Assembly: GCA_963766765.1 (NCBI GenBank)
Contig: CAVYBR010000015.1
Span: 186,001 to 250,000, forward strand
Length of the DNA: 64,000 nt
Source of the DNA: JACCQS01 sp963766765
Lineage (GTDB): Bacteria > Actinomycetota > Actinomycetes > Mycobacteriales > Geodermatophilaceae
Direction: 5' to 3'
Position numbers and translations under genes: made by a program
Shown here: positions 57,770 through 64,000 of the stretch, one piece after another
How the letters are laid out: each line of letters opens with the position of its first letter
How positions within the stretch are numbered: position 1 is the stretch's first letter
Notes under the pieces: generated by a model
What the model saw: only the letters and a program-made list of their open reading frames with translations
Databases searched by the model: none
What the model was told of the DNA's origin: nothing

Positions 57770-58681
57770 ATGCAGACGTGGGAGCCGGCGAACGCCTTCG
57801 AGCAGGAGTTGCTCGCCGCCCATCGAGCAGAGGACACCGCCCGCTGCTTCGAACTGCTGCGAGCCACCGAGTTCGCGCTTCCGATCACGCCAGCAGCTGC
57901 CGCTGGGACGGAACCGCCCCGTTGGGCAATGCAGACTCGACCGGACGGCAACTGGCTGCTCGCCTATACATCCGTGGAGAGCATGACAACGGGGTCGGAC
58001 GGTCAGGCGACGCACTGTCGAGTCACGTCTCTCGTCGAACTCGCCGCGGGGTGGCCGGACCTGACCTGGGGTTTGGCGGTCAATCCCGGCCTGCCGGTGC
58101 AACTGCTCCTCGAGTCCGGAGTCGTTGCGCGCCTGGCCGCCCCGAGTCTGGTTGACGAACGGGTGGCCGATCCTGGGCGCCAGCCGCCGTTGGTGCAGAA
58201 GCTGCTGCCGTTCGGCGAGCTGCCTGGCATTTTCGCCCGTCGGGACAACCGGATTTCTGGCTATGTCCAACTGCTTGCCGACATCGACCACATCGGCAGC
58301 CCGAATGTGCTGCTCGACGCCTTGGGTCGCTCTGCCGATGAACGTGAACTCATCAACCACGAGGGCTCGGTCTTCCTATTGCGCTGGCCGGTCATCGGTC
58401 CCGAGCTCTACCGAACTCCCTACGGTGGCGCCACTGAAGACGGCTGCCGCGCCGTCCAGGGGTGGGTGATCGAGGAGCCGCCCTTCATAGGGACGGGATT
58501 CGTGCCCAACGTCGACCAGGTGATCCGGGAGTTCAAAGTAGACGGGATCGCCCTGCCGCACCGCTCCGAACTCCTGGAACTCGACATCCAAGGGGTCGAG
58601 ACCCGCCGCGCGATCTGGGACGGCGATCGCAATACATGGATGCTCGCCTTTCCCAAACCGCCTGACGGAGTCACAGAATGA
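57770..58681 (+). CDS. SseB-like protein of the type VII secretion region
   Basis: A 303-residue soluble protein. FEQELLAAHRAEDTARCFELLRATEFALPIT, then GNWLLAYTSVESM and HCRVTSLVELAAGWPDLTWGLAVNPGLPVQLLL match the SseB N-terminal fold found in many ESX loci of actinobacteria. The C-terminal half (from NHEGSVFLLRWPVIGPELYR) has no named domain. It is divergent from the AAA+ gene and overlaps the next gene by ATGA. Its precise task in secretion is not known. Confidence 0.72.
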   Translation: MQTWEPANAFEQELLAAHRAEDTARCFELLRATEFALPITPAAAAGTEPPRWAMQTRPDGNWLLAYTSVESMTTGSDGQATHCRVTSLVELAAGWPDLTWGLAVNPGLPVQLLLESGVVARLAAPSLVDERVADPGRQPPLVQKLLPFGELPGIFARRDNRISGYVQLLADIDHIGSPNVLLDALGRSADERELINHEGSVFLLRWPVIGPELYRTPYGGATEDGCRAVQGWVIEEPPFIGTGFVPNVDQVIREFKVDGIALPHRSELLELDIQGVETRRAIWDGDRNTWMLAFPKPPDGVTE

Positions 58682-59082
58682 GCACGAGCTGGTTCTCCTA
58701 CCGGGCTCGGTGGCAGGGCGCGGAGTATGCCGCCTCCCCGGAGTTGCATGCGGACGGCCTCTGGGTGCATCTCCTTTCTCCATCGCCGGCGCACGGGTTC
58801 GAGGAGATGGCAACAGGAGTGCACGTCCGGTTGGTGGTCGCTGTCGAGTGCGAGTCGGTCTCGTACGTCACGATGACCTGCCGCTGGCGGGATGAACCAT
58901 TCCTCGTCCAGGACGAGCGACCGGGCGAGCTGCTGCTCGAATACACCGGAGGCAAGGTTCCGATCGCCCTTGAATTGGGCCTGGAGCGGATCGAGCGCGG
59001 GGTCTATCGAGGCTGGGTGCCGCGCCACGAGCTGAGCGGGCTGCGGGAGAGCACCACCCTGCTGGTAGCGCCGAACAACTGA
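58678..59082 (+). CDS. Small hypothetical protein coupled to the SseB-like gene
   Basis: A 134-residue protein, probably all-beta: WFSYRARWQGAEYAASPELHADGLWVHLLSPSP, VHVRLVVAVECESVSYVTMTCRWRDEPF and GKVPIALELGLERIERGVYRGWVPRHELSGL. No family is recognised. It overlaps the SseB-like gene by 4 bases, so the two are co-translated and may interact. It converges on the next gene with one base between the stops. Confidence 0.62.
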   Translation: MSTSWFSYRARWQGAEYAASPELHADGLWVHLLSPSPAHGFEEMATGVHVRLVVAVECESVSYVTMTCRWRDEPFLVQDERPGELLLEYTGGKVPIALELGLERIERGVYRGWVPRHELSGLRESTTLLVAPNN

Positions 59083-59083
59083 G

Positions 59084-59782
59084 TCAGCGGCCGCCCTTGG
59101 CCGCGCGCCGGGCGATCGGGCCGATCAACCATTGCTCAATGGACGTCTCGGTAATCCGACTGGTGCGCAATGAGTTTCGCGCGACAAGCACGACCTCGTC
59201 ATGTGGGAGACCAGCTAGGACACGCTCTGGATTGGCGATGCCCAACGCCGAGCCGGCCAGTCGCGCCTCGGCGAGGGAAAGTCCCTGAAGAAGCACGATG
59301 TCCGCGCCGGTCAGCGATCCCGCGTTCCATTGCGTGAGCTGGTCGTGCACGGTCAAAGCAGTGGCGTAACTGGCCCCCGGGCGATTCTGGGTCGTCGCGC
59401 TCGAGTCGTTGTCGATGAGCAACAACTGCGGCTGATTCGCCGTTCCGGATTGGTCGGCACCGGCCCGCTCGACCTGTCGGATGGCGCCGGTCGAACCCGC
59501 GGAGAGGTGCACGAAGCTCTCCCATGCGCCGGGCCGCGGGGTCTGGATGAGGACCCGGGCTCCGATCGCCAGGGCGCGAAAGCTGAGCAGCTGGGCGAGG
59601 GCGAGCCCGCTGATGGCGACCGCAGTGGTCGGTTCGGGACGGAACAGTCCGATCGTCATCGGGTTGTTGTCCTGATCCACGCCGATGATCAGCCCGGCAC
59701 CGCCGGTGTGCAGCGCGATGGCACCTGCCGGGTCGGCGTGCACGACGTGGGAACCCATCTGGGTCATCGGGGGCACGGTCAC
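59084..59782 (-). CDS. Hypothetical protein coupled to the EccE-like gene
   Basis: A 232-residue protein without membrane segments. GSHVVHADPAGAIALHTGGAGLIIGVDQDNNPMTIGLFRP and VAISGLALAQLLSFRALAIGARVLIQTPRPGAWESF resemble a nucleotide-binding-like FtsK or EccE-associated fold, but no motif is certain. The GTG at 59782 overlaps the EccE-like stop (GTGA), which decides the start. It is part of the minus-strand secretion operon. Its function is unknown. Confidence 0.6.
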   Translation of the reverse strand: MTVPPMTQMGSHVVHADPAGAIALHTGGAGLIIGVDQDNNPMTIGLFRPEPTTAVAISGLALAQLLSFRALAIGARVLIQTPRPGAWESFVHLSAGSTGAIRQVERAGADQSGTANQPQLLLIDNDSSATTQNRPGASYATALTVHDQLTQWNAGSLTGADIVLLQGLSLAEARLAGSALGIANPERVLAGLPHDEVVLVARNSLRTSRITETSIEQWLIGPIARRAAKGGR

Positions 59783-61410
59783 GACAGGAAACCGCCCAGC
59801 GGCAACGTCGCGGCGACTCCGAAGACCTGTTCGCCGTCGAGTCGCTCGACCCGTCCACCGACGGCCTCGACGATCGCCATGATCTCCTTGGTGGCCGGCT
59901 CGACGGCAGCTCGCCCGGGCAGGGTCACCCGGATGGCCGCCTCGAGCTCCAGGTCCTCGGCGACCGCGCGCCGCCGAGCCGCAACGGTGACCGTCGTAGC
60001 CAGCGTCGGTGTGTGCACCAAGCGGTCCAAGAGCTCCCGCCCGGCGGGGTCCGCGAGGTCCGGCCACTCGAGCAACCGGAACGTCGTATGCACCTGAGGT
60101 CCAGCCGACCACATGCTCCAGGCTTCCTCCACGGCCGGCGAGGCCAGCTGCTTTCCGCGGCGGGATCGGGCATTCATCGCTGGGTGCCGGGCATCCACTC
60201 TGGCGAGGCTCAGCAGCTCGGTGGCCACCTCATCCCGATTGAGCAGTCGCGCCTTCAGCCCAGACTTCCGCAGGCGACGCTGCAAGCGCTTGACCGCCCG
60301 TATCACCGACTCCTGCAACTGTTTTGCCGTGTATTCCTCGGCAACATGCTCGGCCTGGAGGGCAAGCCAACAACCCCTGGTGGCGGGCACCACACCACCG
60401 GCGAGCTCGCGATAGGAGATGGCCGCAGAGTCGGCCAGACCGAGGAAGTGTGGGGCGGGAATCGATTGAATGATGATCTGCGCGGTGATGACCGGCTCGC
60501 CGATCTCCGCTGTGGGCAACATGGCCGGCAGCGGCGGAAGCAGCTGACTCGGCTCGACGACATGGCCGGCATCCAACGGCGTGACCTCGAGGACTGCCGT
60601 CAACCCACCCGCGTGTGAGATCAGCGCCACCTCGATCTCATCGATCTCGACCGGAACGATCTCCGCCTCACGGACGACGCTGGCCAGCAGCGTCTCCGCG
60701 ATCTCATCGGGACCAGCATCAACGCCACCGGTCATCCGCCGGCGTCGACTCCTGGTCCGGTAGCGAAGCCACAACCCGAGCCATTGGTACAAGAAGTGTC
60801 CACGCCGCTTGATCAGCGTCACCGCAACCAGCAGGAGCGCAGCAACCGCGACTGGAATCAGAATGGCTAAGCGCTGGCGGTGCACCAGCGCCACACCGAG
60901 CACCGCCAGCTCCCAGGACACGAGTTGGCCGGCGTGCACGCCGAACAGGGACACACCGCGACGGCTGGGAGCGGGCCTGGTGGCAAAGGTCGGGCCGGCC
61001 TCGGCAACGGCAATGGGTTCTGGCTCCGGCGGCTGATCACGCCGACCGATCCCACGCGGTACGGCCACCGCCTGGCCCATACCGCGCTGTTGTGTGGCTG
61101 CGCGGCCCTGACCTTGACCGAGGCCGCGCGCCTGCCCGGCGCCCTCAGCCTGGCCGACGCCGGCCCGCTGCCCGAGGACGGCGGTCCTGGCCGTGCCGGC
61201 GGCGCGGGCACCCACACCAGCCAGTTGGATCTCCGCCGTGGTGCGACCTGTCGGCGCGCCCGCCGCGGCCCCCGCGGGCTGTACGAGCGCCTCAGCAGCG
61301 GCAGCCTGGGAGATCGGCTGCGGCGCCCCCTGTGCGGCCGGGCGTGGAGCGGCCAGACCCCCGCCAGCGGCAGGAGGGCGCCGCTTCGGGGGCTCCGGCG
61401 GAGTGGTCAC
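59779..61410 (-). CDS. Type VII secretion EccE-like membrane protein
   Basis: A 543-residue protein. The N-terminal 150 residues are Ala/Gly/Pro/Gln rich; two close membrane helices follow (GQLVSWELAVLGVALVHRQ and LAILIPVAVAALLLVAVTLI), then a long cytoplasmic part with YQWLGLWLRYRTRSRRRR, YTAKQLQESVIRAVKRLQRRLRKSGLKARLLNRDE and TFRLLEWPDL. Two N-terminal helices plus a soluble domain of this type define EccE, the peripheral core part of the ESX membrane complex. The extended disordered N-terminus is unusual. It overlaps the next gene (GTGA). Confidence 0.75.
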   Translation of the reverse strand: MTTPPEPPKRRPPAAGGGLAAPRPAAQGAPQPISQAAAAEALVQPAGAAAGAPTGRTTAEIQLAGVGARAAGTARTAVLGQRAGVGQAEGAGQARGLGQGQGRAATQQRGMGQAVAVPRGIGRRDQPPEPEPIAVAEAGPTFATRPAPSRRGVSLFGVHAGQLVSWELAVLGVALVHRQRLAILIPVAVAALLLVAVTLIKRRGHFLYQWLGLWLRYRTRSRRRRMTGGVDAGPDEIAETLLASVVREAEIVPVEIDEIEVALISHAGGLTAVLEVTPLDAGHVVEPSQLLPPLPAMLPTAEIGEPVITAQIIIQSIPAPHFLGLADSAAISYRELAGGVVPATRGCWLALQAEHVAEEYTAKQLQESVIRAVKRLQRRLRKSGLKARLLNRDEVATELLSLARVDARHPAMNARSRRGKQLASPAVEEAWSMWSAGPQVHTTFRLLEWPDLADPAGRELLDRLVHTPTLATTVTVAARRRAVAEDLELEAAIRVTLPGRAAVEPATKEIMAIVEAVGGRVERLDGEQVFGVAATLPLGGFLS

Positions 61411-61469
61411 TGCGTCATCCTAGGAGCGCCAAGATCGCGGACACAGGCACGCAGGGGACCGGACCGGCG

Positions 61470-63323
61470 CTACCCGCGACCGAGCGCCGGTCCAGGACGC
61501 TTTGCGTGCACCTTCTCCTGCTTGCGTTCGATGACCGCCGGAGCTGCCGGGTCGACTGCGAACAGCTCTTCGTCGCCAACCATCTGGGGGACTGCTGCGG
61601 CTGCCTTTTTCTCCTCGTGCCGCTTGGCCTGTGGCGCGGTGGCCGGCCGGCCCGTCGGGCCGGAGGCCGCTGCCGAGGCGGGACCGCTTCTTCCGGTGGA
61701 GATGCCACGACCGTCGAGGCCGCGACGCAACGCCGCTCGTGCGGTCTGCGCCGTCTCGCTCCGTGCGGCGCGGACCGGACCGCTGCGACCACGCAAGCCT
61801 GGTTGGCCGGCCGAACCGGGAGCTCCGGGACGGATCGGTGCGCGGCCGTTGGTCGCGCGTCCGGGGCGTGAACCGTCTGGATTCGCGCGGCCCAGGAGAG
61901 AACGTGGGGCACTCGCGCCTGGACTCGGGGGCCCCATTCCAGCACCCGGAGCGTGCGGAGCCTGCCGGCCTTGTAACCCAGGAGCTCCGGGCGCACCCCG
62001 GCCCGGCTGACCGGGGCGGTTGCCGAGCCCGCGGCCCCCGGGTGGAGCGGGTGGAGCCATTCCCGGAGCCCCCGGTCCGCCGGCGCGGCCCGGGATCTGC
62101 GGGCGCGCGGCGGCACTCGGCGGGGCACCCCGACCACCTGGTGGCATCGCGGGAGAAGCCGGTGCATTTCGCCCGGCGAGAGCATTGCTCGGAGGTGCCG
62201 GGGGTGGACTGCCAGGAGCACTCGGCGGGGCACCGCGTAGTGCCTGTGCCCCAGCAGGTGTCGTACCTGCGCCCACGCCCGTCGGCGGCGCAGGGGGCGC
62301 GCCCCGGGTCCCGGCGAGCCCGGACGAGGGGGCTCCCGCCGAGCCGATGGCTGGAGCAACAGGCGGCGGGCCCTGAGCGGCGCCGGGGATCGCTCCTGCC
62401 GCCCCGATGACCGGAGGCGCCGGTGGAGCACCGATGCCACCGGGACCGGTCGCAGGCATGACCGGTGCAGTGGGAGCGGGGCCGCGCACGGGCGCGGCGG
62501 GAGCGGGGGGACGTACTGGGGCTGCGGGCGGCGGCAGAAGGGCCTGCCCGCCAGGCCCGGGGATCAGCACTGCGTGCGGTGTGCCGCGGGGCGGCGCTGC
62601 GGGCGGTGCGCCGGGTGGGGCGCCGGCGGCACCGCCGCCACCACCTGGAGCCTGCGGAGCCCCCGCGCCGGATCCTGGGCCGCCGAGCGCCGCCTGCATG
62701 CGCTCTGGCGTGATCGGGCGGGCATCCGCCGGGCCGGCGAACTTTCCCTCGACCTGGGTGGGGGTCCCGGTGAAGACCTGAGCCAGAGTTTCCAGGATCG
62801 CCCGCGACTGCGCGGACTTCTCCTCGACCATGGCCTCCATGTCGTCTTCGTCCTCGTCCCCCATCCATCCAGGGCCGAATTCGTTTTCGTCGATTGCGGC
62901 GACTTCGGTCTTGAACCCCGCGTAAAGCGTCGCCATCTGCTGCTGTGCCGTCTGGATCGCGCTGGCGAGGCGGTGCATGGCTGCCTCGTTGGCGCGTGCC
63001 GCGGCCGCCCAGAGCCGCAGTGAATACAGCGTGCCGCCGATGTGGGTGAAGAACGGCTCGGCCGCATCAGAGCGCCAGACCTGGCGCAGGCTTTCACCGT
63101 AGGACGAGATGTTGTCCCGAGTGGCCTCGAACAGGCTCGCGGCGTTGCCCCACATTGCGGCCGTGGCGTGCGCCGCGCCGTCGTCGAGCCGCCGCAGCAT
63201 CTCGACATGCGCTTCGATTTCCAGGGGCCGGAAGTCAGGCGCCGTGGGGCACCGGGCGGCGAAGGTCCCGTAGCTACCTTTTCCGCCGGTGTAGCCGTAC
63301 TCCCCCGGCGCTGGGTCAGCCAT
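61470..63323 (-). CDS. PPE/EspB-like secretion substrate with long Pro/Ala/Gly-rich tail
   Basis: A 617-residue protein. The first 190 residues are helical, with DFRPLEIEAHVEMLRRLDDGAAHATAAMWGNAASLFEATRDNISSYGESLRQVWRSDAAEPFF and AARANEAAMHRLASAIQTAQQQMATLYAGFKTEV; this is the helical-hairpin form of WXG100/PPE/EspB proteins. The other 400 residues are Pro, Ala and Gly rich repeats (PPAAPPRGTPHA, GAPPSAPGSPPPAPPSN). EspB-like proteins are exported by ESX and may form oligomeric channels. No clear YxxxD/E signal can be fixed. It lies next to the EspC-like and EccE-like genes. Confidence 0.75.
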   Translation of the reverse strand: MADPAPGEYGYTGGKGSYGTFAARCPTAPDFRPLEIEAHVEMLRRLDDGAAHATAAMWGNAASLFEATRDNISSYGESLRQVWRSDAAEPFFTHIGGTLYSLRLWAAAARANEAAMHRLASAIQTAQQQMATLYAGFKTEVAAIDENEFGPGWMGDEDEDDMEAMVEEKSAQSRAILETLAQVFTGTPTQVEGKFAGPADARPITPERMQAALGGPGSGAGAPQAPGGGGGAAGAPPGAPPAAPPRGTPHAVLIPGPGGQALLPPPAAPVRPPAPAAPVRGPAPTAPVMPATGPGGIGAPPAPPVIGAAGAIPGAAQGPPPVAPAIGSAGAPSSGLAGTRGAPPAPPTGVGAGTTPAGAQALRGAPPSAPGSPPPAPPSNALAGRNAPASPAMPPGGRGAPPSAAARPQIPGRAGGPGAPGMAPPAPPGGRGLGNRPGQPGRGAPGAPGLQGRQAPHAPGAGMGPPSPGASAPRSLLGRANPDGSRPGRATNGRAPIRPGAPGSAGQPGLRGRSGPVRAARSETAQTARAALRRGLDGRGISTGRSGPASAAASGPTGRPATAPQAKRHEEKKAAAAVPQMVGDEELFAVDPAAPAVIERKQEKVHAKRPGPALGRG

Positions 63324-63368
63324 GACAACTCCTGAGTGACGAAAGGGGATCGAGCGGGCAGAGCGTGA

Positions 63369-64000
63369 TTAGTCCCGCATCTTTCCTAGGTCGTCGGCGT
63401 ACTGCTGGTACACCTCACGGAGTTCGTTGGGATCGAGCCGCTCCAGATCGTCGTTCGCATCTGCCGGGACGGTGTAGGTGCCGTCACCGGTGTGGATCGT
63501 CCGCGAATCGTGCGGGTCGTAGGTGTTGTAGTGGTCATCCCCGACTGGTCCGCGGGGCAGGGTGTTGCCGCCGGTCGCCGCTCGATCCGGCCCGGCCGGC
63601 GCCTGCGGACCGTTGAACATGCCCTGGCCGCCCGAGACGTCGAACGCGTCCTGCACGTCTTTCAAGGTGGCCGCCGTGGTCGTGTCCCCGTTGAGATAGG
63701 TGATGGCAATGCTCGCCGCACCCGTGCCCAACGCCATCAGGCCCTTGTGGACATCGGTGCTGAACATCGTGAGGGCCTCGAATCCCGCTGCGTGATCGAG
63801 AGCGAACGCCTCTGCCTCCATGAACGAGGCGCCGATCCGATTGGACTCCCCGGCCATGGACATGACGCCGTCACTCGAGCTCTTGACGAAGTCGGTGGAC
63901 TCGCCGTTGACCTGGCTGGCGAAGACCTTCACCCCGTCAGGACTGACATTGATGCCCTGCCCGCCGCCCGGCAGGAACGCGCTCGCGTCCCCTTCGGTCT
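63369..64000 (-). CDS. EspC-like ESX secretion-associated protein (truncated by window)
   Basis: The gene runs off the window; the visible 210 codons start EGDASAFLPGGGQGINVSPDGVKVFASQV and continue ESTDFVKSSSDGVMSMAGES. The pattern V-x-P-x-x-V/L-x-x-F/L-A followed by a long amphipathic helical region to MALGTGAASIAITYLNGDTTTAATLKDV resembles EspC/DUF2580-type partner proteins of ESX substrates. The C-terminal 80 residues (HNTYDP-like HYNTYDPHDSRTIHTGDGTY) are polar and end ELREVYQQYADDLGKMRD. It precedes the PPE/EspB-like gene by 46 bases, as expected for secreted partners. An internal GTG at 63932 could be a start, but the conserved region extends upstream of it. Confidence 0.6.
   Translation of the reverse strand, partial: TEGDASAFLPGGGQGINVSPDGVKVFASQVNGESTDFVKSSSDGVMSMAGESNRIGASFMEAEAFALDHAAGFEALTMFSTDVHKGLMALGTGAASIAITYLNGDTTTAATLKDVQDAFDVSGGQGMFNGPQAPAGPDRAATGGNTLPRGPVGDDHYNTYDPHDSRTIHTGDGTYTVPADANDDLERLDPNELREVYQQYADDLGKMRD

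Noticed and set aside
1..64000. Transfer RNA or ribosomal RNA genes
   Set aside because: No GGTTCGAATCC-type T-arm with a matching acceptor stem and no rRNA-like stretch was found on either strand by eye.

Overview
The window is a dense, very GC-rich stretch of an actinobacterial chromosome. GTG and TTG starts, 4-base ATGA/GTGA gene overlaps and leaderless-looking promoters are common. Type VII (ESX-like) secretion genes, an acyl-ACP desaturase, a TipA-type MerR regulator and a form II CO-dehydrogenase-like enzyme point to an actinomycete of the mycobacterial, pseudonocardial or related orders; the genus cannot be fixed from the sequence alone. I saw no rRNA, tRNA, CRISPR array, prophage or insertion sequence.

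Layout. 0-6.4 kb: end of an alpha/beta hydrolase, a phytoene-desaturase-like oxidoreductase, a YjbR protein, FKBP prolyl isomerase, two tandem YdeI paralogues, a lipoprotein, a DinB protein and a DUF4287 protein. 6.4-15.9 kb: an amine/GABA catabolic block (aminobutyraldehyde dehydrogenase, copper amine oxidase, agmatinase-type ureohydrolase, universal stress protein, amino-acid permease, saccharopine-dehydrogenase-like protein, gabT). Five consecutive genes of this block carry many frameshifts, while the genes on both sides are intact. 16-27.9 kb: housekeeping and accessory genes (adenylate kinase, Pol I-like polymerase, acyl-ACP desaturase, TldD/TldE, low-molecular-weight phosphatase, VOC protein, solitary FtsX-type permease).

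27.9-36.5 kb: a divergent locus for amine-nitrogen assimilation. On the minus strand are three small membrane proteins translationally coupled to an APC permease, a further membrane-anchored protein and a GlnT-type glutamine-synthetase-like ligase. On the plus strand are the three dissected glutamate-synthase parts (amidotransferase, GXGXG and FMN domains, GlxB/C/D or MgsA/B/C type) and an XRE-cupin regulator. No N-methylglutamate dehydrogenase genes are present. 36.5-41.9 kb: a TetR-controlled heterodimeric ABC exporter and a MarR/SRPBCC operon. 44.7-51 kb: a coxS-coxL-coxM-coxG cluster with a GAF-type regulator upstream. 51.1-53.9 kb: a membrane protein/histidine kinase/LuxR response regulator operon. 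42.1-43.9 and 54.4-64 kb: parts of a type VII secretion locus (two MinD-like ATPases, a beta-helix/AAA+ fusion, an SseB-like protein, an EccE-like protein, a PPE/EspB-like Pro-Ala-Gly-rich substrate and an EspC-like protein running off the window).

The most unusual whole-window feature is at least five sequence families of short palindromic elements. They lie between genes, supply the stop codons of several genes, and in at least three cases sit in frame inside protein-coding sequence (DNA polymerase, phosphatase, ABC exporter). Other points of interest are the frameshift cluster, two orphan 3' tails of alpha/beta hydrolases, a seven-copy 16-bp tandem repeat and several well-formed operator palindromes.
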